The notes beneath the pieces are model-generated. The model was not told the origin of the DNA and made no database searches. It saw only the letters and a program-made list of their open reading frames with translations. Made by a program: the position numbers and the translations under genes. Below are positions 11,064 through 21,619 of a DNA stretch of 64,000 nt, piece by piece (position 1 is the stretch's first letter; each line of letters starts with the position of its first letter). The stretch spans positions 15,835,902 to 15,899,901 of the forward strand of contig CM064481.1 of the NCBI GenBank assembly GCA_032716605.1, read 5' to 3'. Source of the stretch: Paralithodes platypus. Taxonomy: Eukaryota; Arthropoda; Malacostraca; Decapoda; Lithodidae.

Positions 11064-11457
11064 CTTGATGTTGGATTTGCCAAGACTACTAACAAATCAT
11101 GTGTTTACACCTTTCTCGGTTCCGGCGCTCAAAAGAGGAGATGCACATCACAAATTGTGCCCAGTGCAATCTCTGATTAATTTAATGAGAGTGTTCCGGC
11201 CTAAGCAACCGGGTGCCCTCTGGGTTAATAGTATAGGTAATCGTGTTACGAAGAGGAAGTTGGCAAGTTTGCTGGTGGAGGTCATAAAGGAAAGCAACCC
11301 CGGTACTGTGGGGCGGGCGCATGACATCCGGAAGTGGGCAATATCCCTCAGATTCTTGAAGAATTTCTCAGTTACAGATACTGCCAATACGCAACTATGG
11401 GCTTCTAACCATACCTTCCTAACGTGATATTTATCTGTTACCCTGGATAGACCGAGT
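11064..11457 (+). pseudogene. DIRS-type tyrosine recombinase, C-terminal fragment
   Basis: The translation contains LCPVQSLINLMRVF, an LWVN strand, a basic RKLASLLVEVIKE helix, AHDIRKWAISLRF with the H-x-x-R catalytic pair, and LWASNHTFLT followed by a stop and then YLSVTLDR, whose Tyr aligns with the nucleophile. This order is that of recombinases in DIRS-like retrotransposons. The N-terminal half, including the first catalytic Arg, is gone because the gypsy LTR abuts at 11063. The in-frame TGA just before the Tyr and a TTAA MITE at 11458 complete the inactivation. Confidence 0.72.
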
Positions 11458-11840
11458 TTAACCCCTCCTCGCCGGGCTGCCTTTCTAAATGACAGCACTT
11501 GGATCTGGGCAATCTGGCCAAAAACATTGTAATAGGCCTAGGCCTAGCTTTGTTATTTTAACTGCTAGAGAATTCACACACATCTCGAAATGTAGCCCTG
11601 TTTTGTATCTGTAGACTGGCATTGAGTAGAGCTCTCTAGGTCAACTGGTTCAGTTGTGATGACAATTTCCGTGGAGAGAGTTTTGATGCGATGTTAGCAA
11701 TATCGGACAATAACAAACACTAAATTTCGTTCTACCCAACAATAACAACAAAAGTCCGACTTCTCCTTCTTGTTTTGAAGGTGCATGTCACTCCGACCGG
11801 CTTTGTTTATATACGGTTCGGCGCAGAAGGGAGCAAAGAC
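11458..11840 (+). mobile_element. TTAA MITE (family B/C), truncated copy A
   Basis: It starts at TTAA 11458-11461 with CCCCTCCTCGCCGGGCTGC and runs parallel to the complete copies at 15722-16211 and 29562-30029, sharing GTAGACTGGCATTGAGTAGA and CAACTGGTTCAGTTGTGATG. The homology fades near 11840 without a matching right end. It sits directly after the recombinase fragment. Confidence 0.7.
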
Positions 11841-12362
11841 CTTCAGCCCCTCCGAACAAGTTATGGGTATACAAAGCTATGGGATATACCTAATCTTAAG
11901 AACTGGAAGTACAATTCAGAGGAATGCTTTTCATTTATTGTATTATTGATACATAGACATATTGTACAAGTTATGCAATAAGTCATAAGGATAAATAATT
12001 TTGTATGTGATAGACATGACCAAAATATGTTTATACCTTACATTACTCCAGGAATAGTCAGAGTCAGGAGTGACATAATTTTTGTATAAGGATTGTTATT
12101 CATAAACAAAGATGTAGTTTATTGATTTAAATGTTGGATACATTCTGAGATCGATTGTTACATATACCTGTTACTGTGTTAGGTTATGTGCAAGCAGGCC
12201 TTCTTCGAAGTACGCAGCCTGCATTACTTTTCCTTTTTTATATATATTTTGTAGGTACAAAATAAAGATTAGAACGCTATATTTGGCTATATTTTCTCAT
12301 CCTATTGTTGATTTGTTAGTGGTTTTTGATATTGTCACAAATGTCCCCCTCCAGTATTGAGA
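11841..12362. other. AT-rich non-coding stretch
   Basis: No frame with a recognisable product. Short repeated phrases such as CATAAGGATAAATAATTTTG are ordinary AT-rich sequence. It probably belongs to the 3' untranslated part of the DIRS-like element, since the terminal repeats follow. Confidence 0.4.
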
Positions 12363-12885
12363 TATCAGGCATATCGTCAATGATGAAGGGGCCACTAATA
12401 AATTATAGGTTTGAGTCCCGGAGGGAAGAAGGAAAACCTAATATTTAGTAGTGGCCCCGGAATCATTGACGATTCTGGCCCTCCCTGCCATCCCCTTCCC
12501 ATTCGTTGATGTTTTTAAGTTATCTTGATATATCATTGAAGAAGGAATATGGCACTGGCAGGATCAGTGCCTGAGGGGAAGCCCACACAGGAAAACATCC
12601 ACATGTTGGGAAGCTTGTTTTTAGCAGTTCTAATGTTAATTTGCTTCTATTATTTTTAACGTAATTTTTTCGTAGTGAGCTCCCGATCATAAGGACGATT
12701 CCGTAAGAGAATTAGCTTACCCTTATGATGTAGGACTCTCTCTCTCCCTGTGGAGGGTGTTTCAAACAGCTGACGCAAGGGTTGAAAGAGTGCCTTTACT
12801 GTATAAGGCATATCGTCAATGATTCCGGGGCCACTACTAAATATTAGGTTTTCCTTCTTCCCTCCGGAACTCAAACCTATAGTTT
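12363..12885 (+). repeat. Inverted terminal and internal complementary repeats of the DIRS-like element
   Basis: About 75 bases at 12404-12472 are the reverse complement of 12811-12880, sharing ATTTAGTAGTGGCCCC and TTGAGTC.CGGAGGGAAGA. The first block also folds on itself: ATCGTCAATGAT...GGGGCCACTA at 12374-12396 pairs with TAGTGGCCCC...ATCATTGACGAT at 12449-12472. A terminal inverted repeat plus an internal complementary copy close downstream of the recombinase is the typical DIRS 3' arrangement. Confidence 0.6.
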
Positions 12886-12894
12886 CACCCCATT

Positions 12895-13062
12895 AGTTTT
12901 GCGATAATAACACGCATCACCCTATTCAGCTGTTGATTATTTTCTGAGCGAGCCATGACGAGCCTGATACTTAGAAGAAATCCACCTTCTGTTAGGGCAT
13001 TTTTTTTTCACGAAAAATGTACAAACTTAGCTTGAAAGGCGTCTGGGTGGGCATTTTTTAGT
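12895..13062 (+). repeat. Diverged foldback repeat, left part, split by a MITE
   Basis: It resembles the foldback family at 15088-15367 (GAGCGAGCC...GACGAGCC, then AAAAATGTACAAACTTAGCTTGAAAGG). The TTAA MITE at 13063-13677 interrupts it, and it resumes as AGGACGTCTGGGAAGGCG after 13677. Confidence 0.5.
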
Positions 13063-13677
13063 TTAACCTCTGAAGTGCGCATGGGGGTAATTGGAAACGT
13101 CCCCCTGTGCTGACGTATTTGAGGTGTTTCCGTCACTAAAATATTCATTGTGCCATTAATAGCATTAATACTTATCCATATGCGCCTATTATGGGTTGAT
13201 TATAAAGGTATTAACCTGAAACAACAATAAAACGAGTGAAAACAGCGTTTGGATGGTCAAAATCGGAGATATAGCCCGCGAGTTGTATAATGTATGGGTG
13301 AGGCAATCTGCTTTCCCGCCAATTTCCCCCAAGGCCACTGAGACACAGTCGATCGATACTCTCTCTCTCTCTCTTGCACTCGCTTGCTATCAGTGATGAC
13401 CACACCCTCCAATCGGATTTCTAATGTTAGCACGAAAATATACCTCAGAATAAGGGAATAACAGGGAAAATAGGTGATAACTGAAGGAGAGGAGGAAAGT
13501 GGGGAAGGAGGGGAGGTAGAGGACTGAGATTTTGCATGGCCCAGGGGCCAAAAAAAAAATAAAAAAAAAAAAAAAATTCGATGTCAAAAGTTGATTTTTT
13601 TTTTCTCTGACTCTTAAGTCTCCCCCCGCAGTGCGCCGGGGGAACTCTTAAGAGTCTCCCCGCAGCTCCCGGGTTAA
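13063..13677 (-). mobile_element. TTAA-flanked MITE (family D), copy 2, inverted
   Basis: It is nearly the reverse complement of 9879-10494, again bounded by TTAA on both sides (13063-13066 and 13674-13677). It carries the same A/T homopolymer, the same paired CTGCGGGG.GACTCTTAAGAG blocks and the same ends. The two copies lie 2.6 kb apart in opposite orientation. Confidence 0.88.
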
Positions 13678-14298
13678 AGGACGTCTGGGAAGGCGTTTTT
13701 GTTAGCCTAGGGGACAAACTGAAAAAATATTATACATGTATTATATATTAATTATACTGTATATTAATTAGACATTATATATTAATTTGATTATTAACTA
13801 GATGTTACAGCCAAGTATGCTGTTATGTAAACCTAACATGATGCATAGCCAGAGCAATTTCAGATTTTTCAAGTAACCTGTGAACTGCTAGAGCTTGCAA
13901 CATATAAAGTCAAGTTGAGGGGAGGGGGGAGGGGGAGGAGGAGGAGGAGGAGGAGGAGGATGTGATATGGAGAGATGCAACAACAGTACGGTCCCGAAAT
14001 AAGCGTATTCGAATTGAGCGAGTCTCCAATTAAGCTAGCACCAATATATTTAATTTAAATACCGAATTGAGAGAATTTGTGTCAAGTTAAGTGAATGCCG
14101 GATCGAAGGCAAGGAAATCCGAGGAGAAACCGAGATAAGCGAAGCAACTGAGCGAATGCGCACTGACACAGTTTAGCTGACCTCGCCCTGGCTTGTGGGT
14201 CTGTCTCGGAGCCTCCACCTCTTAAATAACACCCCCAATCATTGTAGGATTAAGGGGAGATTTCCACTTGAGGGATTATTTTCTTTACCTCTTTCTCC
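13678..14298. other. AT-rich sequence with a GGA microsatellite and a pogo-like terminal repeat
   Basis: TATTAATTA-type repeats fill 13720-13800. A (GGA)n and G-rich run spans about 13918-13960. From 13989, CGGTCCCGAAATAAGC matches, in inverse, the sequence ending at 20085 (GCTTATTTCGGGACCCG). I read both as ends of one pogo/Tigger-like repeat family. No gene is visible. Confidence 0.45.
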
Positions 14299-14856
14299 CT
14301 TAAGAAGGCAAACAAAATAATTGGCTTTATAGGCAGGTCATTTGAGCATAAATCCAAAGAAGTTATCCTAACCCTTTACAATTCCTTAGTCCGCCCTCTT
14401 CTGGAATACTGCGTTCAATCCTGGTGCCCTTATTACCAAAAAGATATAAACAAGCTAGAACGAGTTCAACGTAGAGTTACCAAAATGATACCTAGCCTAA
14501 AGAACAAACCATACGAAGAGCGTCTTAGAGAATTAAATCTATTTCCTTTAACCCAGCGCAGATTAAGAGGTGACTTAATTCAAGTGTTCAAAATCATCAA
14601 AGGCATCGACAATATGAACTGTAGTAAGTACTTCACTATCGACCAATCTAATTACACGCGGGGAAACGGTTGCAAAATTATTGGTAAATCTTTTAACTCA
14701 CACGAATCTAAGAATTTCTTCTTCAATCGAGTTGTCAACTTGTGGAATGGGCTTCCCCGAGACGTTATAGACTGCATCACCGTTGATTCATTTAAACTCC
14801 GCCTAGACAAATATCTCGCTTCAAACCCGCGACTGACTGCGTTTGTAAATGAATAA
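14299..14856 (+). pseudogene. CR1-like LINE reverse transcriptase, C-terminal fragment
   Basis: The open frame encodes the thumb and C-terminal region of a CR1-type reverse transcriptase: KKANKIIGFIGRSF, LYNSLVRPLLEYCVQSW, INKLERVQRRVTKMIPSLK, YEERLRELNLFPLTQRRLRGD, and NRVVNLWNGLPRDVI near the end. The polymerase core is missing, as expected for a 5'-truncated copy. The stop is at 14856. The 3' untranslated region ends near 15080 with repeated CTTTGTACTC, which may be the element's short tandem tail. Confidence 0.75.
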
Positions 14857-15087
14857 CTTTATTTTATCCCCCCCTCAGTTACTAACCCTTCTGTCCCCTA
14901 CTAACTTCCTAATCCTGCCACGGACATTAGTTCCAGGGCAGTAATTCCCTTTCCAATGTTCCCTTACCCACTCTGAACCACTGTTTGGACACTTGATCCT
15001 CAGTGTTTTGGAGGACAAGCAACCTAGAAGAGTCACTAGATCTGTTGTTGCTTGATTTCCTTTGTACTCCTTTGTACTCCCTCATGT

Positions 15088-15367
15088 TTAGCCCCATTGC
15101 TTTTGAGATTTTAAGACCTTCGTCCCATTAGTTTGGCGTTTTTAATAACTTTCGCCCCATTTATGTCACTTTTAAGACCTTTCGTGTCATTTAGGTGTCG
15201 ATTTTTTCCTGGCAAGCGATAGCGAGCCTGTAATTTACGAGAAATCGGCCTTTGGCCGGGACGGCCAAAGGCCGATAAATGTACACATTTATCTTGAAAG
15301 GGAGTCAAGGGGGTGTAATTTCAAGCTTGATGGAAGTCTAAGAAACACACTAAAAACCTCCCCTTAA
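15088..15367 (+). repeat. Foldback-type repeat with GCGAGCGATAGCGAGCC motif
   Basis: End-to-end homologous, in opposite orientation, to 24570-24839. It contains CTGGCAAGCGATAGCGAGCC and a central hairpin CGGCCTTTGGCCGGGACGGC. Its right end reads GGGGAGG then TTAA when inverted, and that TTAA is the exact insertion point of the adjacent piggyBac element. Confidence 0.7.
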
Positions 15368-15558
15368 CCCTCCAGCCCGGTTGGGCTCTGAGGCATCCAT
15401 AACAAACGCGGCCCGCGCAACCCGGACTGGCTCTGAGGCTCCGAGTCCTTGCGTACGTGCTTTCGAATGGCGCGTGTAAATTTTTGGTGTCGTGGGTGGT
15501 AGATGGCGCCACCACACGTGAACTACGCCACGACAACAGTCTCTACCCCAACGCCACC

Positions 15559-18500
15559 ATGGATAGTACGCCAAAAAGTGATTCCGCTGTGTCCGATACC
15601 GTGCTCCCTACAACGCCCGCCCAAGCTCGTCGCGTCTTACGCAGACGCCACCGCCTAAATGTGTTATCTCCCAGAGGTATTGAGGAGACATTGAGAATTT
15701 ATGAGCGTGCTGATGCACAGTTTAACCCTCCTGGCCCGGGCTAGCTCTCCTAATGACAGTGCGGCGTATCCGGGCGATCTGGCCGAAAAACGTCTAGGCC
15801 TAGGCTACCGTATTTTGGTTAATTTTAACTGCTAGAAATTGTCCACGCATCTATAAATGTAGTGCGGTTTCCAATCTGTAGACTGGCATTGAGTAGAGCT
15901 CTCCAAGTCAACTGGTTCAGTTGTGATGACAATTTTAGTGGAGAGCATTTTCAGGCGATGTTAGCAATATGACAATCTTTTTCACTACTGAAACAAAGAC
16001 ATACAGACATACAATAACAAAAGAGTCTTCTCCTTCTTGTTTTTGGAGGTGCGGTGACGCAACGATCGGCTTTGTTTACATGCGTCGGACGCACGGCGTT
16101 CAGACCAAGCTGAATAGGCTTTCAAGCTTACTATTTCCTGAAAGGACACCCGGGCACCAGCCCTTATTTCGTGGTGTCATATTAAAATGACACCCGGGGA
16201 GGAAGGGTTAATGTTGATGATGAAGGCAGTGATAAATCGGCTAATTATCAGTCGAGTGATTATGGCGATGACAGTGACAATGGTACGCAATTTAGGGGAT
16301 TTGCAAGTGAACATGATAGTGATGAAGGTGATGTAGAAGCTTTCGCGGAAGCTGTTTTAGCTGAAGAGAATGAAGTGGGGAAAGTGAGTGAGTGGGAGAC
16401 TTCAAGGTCGTCACTCTCCAAGTTTCAGTTGAGTGACACGATTCCAAGCCCTACGCCAGCTAAATCGCCTTTCAAGCTACGCTTTTATAAGAAGCAGGTA
16501 CTTGAAAAAGCGGCCGTGGCAGCCAGGGAAGAAACCAAAAGACTTGGTGAGGATGAAGCTGTGAGTGAGGGTGGGCGTGGTGACTCATCTCGCCCGCCAT
16601 TGTCTCGCTTATCTACCCAAGCCACCCAAGATGACCCGGGCACCCCGCATTCTTCCCCACCACCCCCACCACTGCCAAGGGTTGAGGACCCCCCACTTTC
16701 GGCCTATTTGCCTCCTAGGTCCCCCGACAGGAGACATACTGCTGCCGAAAAGGGGAAAGGCAGGAAATATGTGAAAAAGGGACAGAAAACTAGGCGGGCT
16801 TTGTTCGAGGCTCCCGCGGTGTCCACCCCTGCCGGCCCCAGCCATACGCCCCCGCAACTTTCCCCACGGTCCTCCCCACCTCTCCAGCCGTCAACATATG
16901 TTCCTGACGAAGTCTTTGAGCTCGCATCACCAATACCTGGGCCTAGTGACAGTGAAACATTGCTTTCTGCCACTCGTCGCAGGCCAAGGAGCCCAGGACC
17001 TCGGGGGGACATAGCCTCACCTGCCACTCCTTCCCCACCTCGCCCCCCCGCACGCCGCCCACGCATCACTCGTTCCCCGCCAGATTATGTGGGGGACACT
17101 GACGATGAAGGGCACCTCACAGATGACTCTGGCCATGACTATATAGGTCCCCATCAGGGCAAGATGACCACTCTGACGACGACGACGACATGGACATGGA
17201 CGACCCTCAACCCATCCGCTCCGCCCGGGGGCGTCGTGCTGTGGCCCGCCCTGGCCGTGCGCCTCCCGAGTTGGCAGTGGGCGTACTGGGCCACCAGCTG
17301 GAGCTCCTCGTCAGCGTCGCCAACACCCATTCTACGTTTTTCAGTGGCAAGACGTGGCTGACGGGGAAGATTACAACCCTGATGTACCAGCTTTTGATGA
17401 GGTACAGGAGGGTTCAGGAATTACCCCCAATATTCCCGCAGGCCCCAATGCTCCACCACATGAGCTTTTTGAGGCCTTTTTTGATGAGGAGGTTACCGGA
17501 TTTGTCATCAAGGAGACAAACAAGCAGCACCAATTCCAGGTCCACTTTTTTGACAAGGTGACCAAGGGCCACATGAGGCAGTGGACCGACGTGACTCATC
17601 ACGAGTTCATGGTGTTCCTGGCACTCACCATGCTAATGCCTCATGTCAAGAAGCGTAGGTTGCCTGACTATTGGATCACCAATGATCTCATATCCACCCC
17701 TGCCTTCGGGAAATATATGTCTCGCGACCGGTACCTTGACATCCTCGCAGCGCTCCATCTTGTCACCAACACCGACGTCCACAAGCCAGACAAGCTGTGG
17801 AAGATTAGGACGTTGTACGAGATGATGCGACACCGTTTCTCCTCCTACTTTAAGCCCTTCTGCAAGGTCGTCATTGACGAGTCTCTTGTGCTGTTCCGGG
17901 GAAAGCTCAGCTTCCGGCAGTACATCCCCTCAAAGAGACATCACTTTGGCATCAAATTCTTTGTGCTGTACGACTGCCGAACTGGCTATGTCCTGGACTT
18001 CCTGGTCTACAGCAGGAAGGAAGGGGACGTGCTTGTGGACCCCCTCATTGGCTTTGGCGGAGCAGTGGTGCAAGCCATGATGGACCGCTATTTCCACAAG
18101 AATCACGTCCTCTTCACGGACAATTACTACACGTCCCTCACTCTCTCAAAGTACCTCCATGAGAGCAAGACGGGGACTGTAGGCACAGTACGAGGGAGAA
18201 GGAAGGGCATGCCACCCTTTCCCTCCAAAGACCAAAAAAGGCGATGTGTTCAGGAAGAAGTCGGGGCCCATTCTGGCTATCCACTGGCACGACCAGCGGA
18301 AGGTCAACCTCCTGACTACCGTCCACAAGGGGGAAATGGTGGAGACTGGCAAGGTGGATCGCCGCACCCAGGCCAGGGTGACCAAGCCCGATGCTGTCAT
18401 GGACTACAACATCAACATGAGGCTGGTGGACAAGTCCGACATGCAGATAGGCTTCATTGACTGTCTGCGTACCTCATGCAGATGGTACAAAAAGTTCTTT

Positions 18501-18882
18501 CTGCACATGGTGGACATGCCCATTCTGAACGCTTACAACATCTACAAGCTTCGGACTGAGAACACACCCAGGAAGTTCAATAGCCTGCGGAGGTTCCAAA
18601 AGCAGGTGTTGAAGGAGCTCCTGGAGAAGTATGGTATGCCACAGAAGGCAGTGGCACATGCTGGGCCCGCCGCTACTGACCGCTTGCACTGTGCATATTA
18701 CATGAATATGCACAGGCTCGTTTCCCTGCCTCAGACAGCAGCAGGAGCGGTGCCATGTCTGCTACAACACCAGGCTGAGGGCGAGGTCAGATAAAAAGTC
18801 CACCCTGGAGTGTGTGGAGTGCAAGGTGGCACTCTGTGCTGAAGGGTGCTTCTTTGATTACCACTCCAAGCAGGAGTTCTAA
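15559..18882 (+). pseudogene. piggyBac transposase, disrupted by a MITE and frameshifts
   Basis: The start MDSTPKSDSAVSDTVLPTTP matches copy 2. The frame runs to 15721, where a 490-base MITE is inserted, and resumes at 16212 with VDDEGSDKSANYQSSDYG. Further frame changes occur near 16370, 17180, 17350, 18235 and 18730. The core segments are readable across frames: FEAFFDEEVTGFVIKETNKQ, WITNDLISTPAFGKYMSRDR, VVIDESLVLFRGK (first catalytic Asp), FTDNYYTS (second), and MRLVDKSDMQ (third pair). The Cys-rich C-terminus ends CRVECKVALCAE-like, then FDYHSKQEF at the stop. It cannot make full-length protein. Confidence 0.92.
15722..16211 (+). mobile_element. TTAA MITE (family B/C), complete copy B, inside the transposase gene
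   Basis: TTAA at 15722-15725 and 16208-16211 bound a 482-base non-coding insert that splits the transposase codons shared with copy 2. The ends are CCCTCCTGGCCCGGG and, inverted, CCCTTCCTCCCCGGG, close to the host element's own CCCTCCAGCCCGG. Near the right end lies a hairpin of GGTGTCATATTAAAATGACACC. Confidence 0.9.
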
Positions 18883-19164
18883 TAATCATAGTGAAAGTGC
18901 CAAAGACAGTGACAATATGTACAGTATATATATAGACAAAAAGTGGAAGTAAAACAATTTATTGTAATACAAAAGTCATGTATTATGAGAAAATTAATAC
19001 AAATACAATTACACCATAATATGTGAAAGTGACACATATGTATATAATAAGTGACATTCATATGATTAGAACCTATAGAAATATATAAATCAGTATAAAA
19101 AGACAATAAATTGTATATAAAACGTTTACAAAGCATATAACTAAGTGAAAGTGACACAAGACCT

Positions 19165-19440
19165 AATATTTGATAACCAAAGTATAATAAACACCTGTGA
19201 TAACAAATAATCAGTGCCTAATATAACAATAACCTACCTCAATTACTAATAAAGCGTACGGTATCGAGTGAAAATGAGCATTATCAGTGACAGTGGCACA
19301 AGACCTAATATTTGATGGCCAAAGTATAATAAACACCTGTGATAACGAATAATCAGTGCCTAATATAACAATAACCTACCTCAATTACTAACAAAGCGTA
19401 CGGTATCGAGTGAAAAAGAGCAATATTAGTGACAGTAATA
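19165..19440 (+). repeat. Tandem repeat in the piggyBac copy 1 3' region
   Basis: About one and a half units of a roughly 150-180 base repeat (ACAAGACCTAATATTTGAT, CACCTGTGATAAC, TCAGTGCCTAATATAACAA, CGGTATCGAGTGAAAA). The same unit occurs about three times in copy 2 at 52240-52735. Confidence 0.75.
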
Positions 19441-19854
19441 CCCAAATACACATACTTTATATAATTGGCCTCAAAATAACTATAAAAATATCAAATAAAC
19501 ATCAAATTCTCAATATCAAACACTAAAATCGTCTAAGGGAGGTAAACACTCTGGCGCGACGAGTGGCTTGGTGCGTGGTAGCCGTGGCCGGGGCGGCGCA
19601 TCCGAACGCGGGAAGAATTTGCCGCCGAAAATCACTCTACATCCCGCGCTCGCCATTATGCAACCACTGGGGCTAGAGACCTCTACTCAACGGCATTCTA
19701 CAGAGGAAGGTTTGTGCAACATTTAATTTTTTATTCATAACATTACATGCCCTATTCATTGAGTTACAGGTGAGTTAACATAGCCCAATAATCATCAAAA
19801 CACCCAGTACCACAGTACAGTCGCGAGCTAGAGGCCCCGGGTCTGGAGGGTTAA

Positions 19855-20449
19855 GGTCAGTACACAGCCAAGCAATTATTCTATTATTTTATTACCATTT
19901 TGTACTGTTGTATTATCATTTGTTAGGTATAAGAAGTCTTGTACATGGTAAAGTCTGGGTCGGCCATCCACCAAATTCATTTTTTCCTAGTGCTCGCATT
20001 GTTCGAATTACGCGAATTCGAATTAAGCGACCGCGTTCGTCCACCAAATTCTTGCTTATTTCGGGACCCGACTGTACTGTACTTTCTGTGTGTCGCCCAA
20101 TTTTGAGGCACATCCCGGCACTGGCATGGTATTTGAAGGGTACAATCGGGGGTATTAAGTTTTGTCATAGATTCCAGTGGTCTTCGCTCAAAAAGTGTTA
20201 TTGGTATCTTTATTGTTACTGGGAAAAGTGCTTATCCCTCGAAGTATTAGTCAGTGTCCGAAACTTTGTGAAATATCTGACAACACTTATTAACCTCGAC
20301 CGTACAGTATTTAATTACACGTTTAAATACCGTGCCTTTCAGAAGGAATGTCGTAGTCCCTGGGTTAAGTATCTAGAAATCTGCTGCTAAGGAATTCAAT
20401 TTTTCGTCCGGTGAGAACTACAGGTTATAATATACAGTAGATAATATAT
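19855..20449. other. Non-coding stretch with a pogo-like end
   Basis: A 160-codon open frame (19908-20390) has no recognisable domain. GCTTATTTCGGGACCCG followed by ACTGTACTGTA near 20060-20085 matches the inverted sequence at 13989, so it is probably a terminal repeat of a pogo/Tigger-like MITE. I see nothing else. Confidence 0.4.
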
Positions 20450-20514
20450 AACATAATTACTGTATGTTACTGAACACCAGCCATTGACTAATAAACACCA
20501 ATTACAGTACTGTA

Positions 20515-20932
20515 TTGGCGATGGGCTGGTCTATCAGAGTGAGACCTGAGCGATCTCTGCCATACCCATAGCTTACTCTGACTCTTCCTTTTACTTATAT
20601 ATTTTCTAGATCTCAAGTGACGGCGTCTCTTCCGTGGATTGACCTCCCAATCTACCAAGATTGGAAGCTAAAGCGTCACATTATTCCTTTGCCCCTCAAC
20701 TTTCTCTTCATAATTGCTGAGGGGCACAGGGCCCTGGGTGGGGCTTTGGTTTCCCGGGCGTTTACGCACCCTCTCAGCTCCCCGCCATGGACTGGCTTCG
20801 GTCACCCAGGCTTTAATGAGGTCGGCAGGGAGGGTTCTGTGGGGGCGCTCGTTTATGGCCTTGGCCTTACTCGGGGCCTTGGGGCTGTTCGGCCAGGCAG
20901 CTTGGGGAACAACAACAACAACAACAACAACA
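20515..20932 (+). mobile_element. SINE-like element with LINE-derived tail, copy 1
   Basis: The 418-base element is flanked by the satellite bases ACAGTACTGTA at 20504-20514 and 20933-20943. It begins ...GATGGGCTGGTCTATCAG and ends GGCTGTTCGGCCAGGCAGCT...(AAC)n. The last roughly 100 bases translate to ...ALGLFGQAA, matching the C-terminus GLFGQAA of the LINEs at 39654 and 60941. The 5' head contains CAGAGTGAG...CTTACTCTG, able to pair. I could not match it to a tRNA, 5S or 7SL promoter. Confidence 0.78.
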
Positions 20933-21619
20933 ACAGTACTGTATGTTACTGAACACCAGCCATTGACTAATAAACACCAATTACAGTACTGTATGTTACT
21001 GAACACCAGCCATTGACTAATAAACACCAATTACAGTACTGTATGTTACTGAACACCAGCCATTGACTAATAAACACCAATTACAGTACTGTATGTTACT
21101 GAACACCAGCCATTGACTAATAAACACCAATTACAGTACTGTATGTTACTGAACACCAGCCACTGACTAATAAACACCAATTACAGTTCTGTATGTTACT
21201 GAACACCAGCCACTGACTAATAAACACCAATTACATTACTGTATGTTACTGAACACCAGCCACTGACTAATAAACACCAATTACAGTACTGTATGTTACT
21301 GAACACCAGCCACTGACTAATAAACACCAATTACAGTACTGTATGTTACTGAACACCAGCCATTGACTAATAAACACCAATTACAGTACTGTATGTTACT
21401 GAACACCAGCCATTGACTAATAAACACCAATTACAGTACTGTATGTTACTGAACACCAGCCATTGACTAATAAACACCAATTACAGTACTGTACTGTATG
21501 TTACTGAACACCAGCCATTGACTAATAAACACCAATTACAGTACTGTATGTTACTGAACACCAGCCATTGACTAATAAACACCAATTACAGTACTGTATG
21601 TTACTGAAGTAGATGTACT

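Larger units (their letters stand above)
15364..19854 (+). mobile_element. piggyBac element, copy 1, inactivated
   Basis: It is bounded by TTAA at 15364-15367 and 19851-19854 with inverted ends CCCTCCAGCCCGG and CCCTCCAGACCCGGG. It carries a transposase pseudogene, a nested TTAA MITE, and a 3' untranslated region of about 970 bases with internal tandem repeats (19165-19440). It is homologous over its whole length to the minus-strand copy at 51809-56065. Confidence 0.92.

Noticed and set aside
16704..17069. Antisense open frames across the piggyBac copies (also 54847-55307 and 53391-53769)
   Set aside because: Shadows of the GC-rich, Pro-rich transposase N-terminus on the other strand.
19908..20390. 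160-codon plus-strand open frame
   Set aside because: No domain, and it overlaps a pogo-like terminal repeat on non-coding sequence.
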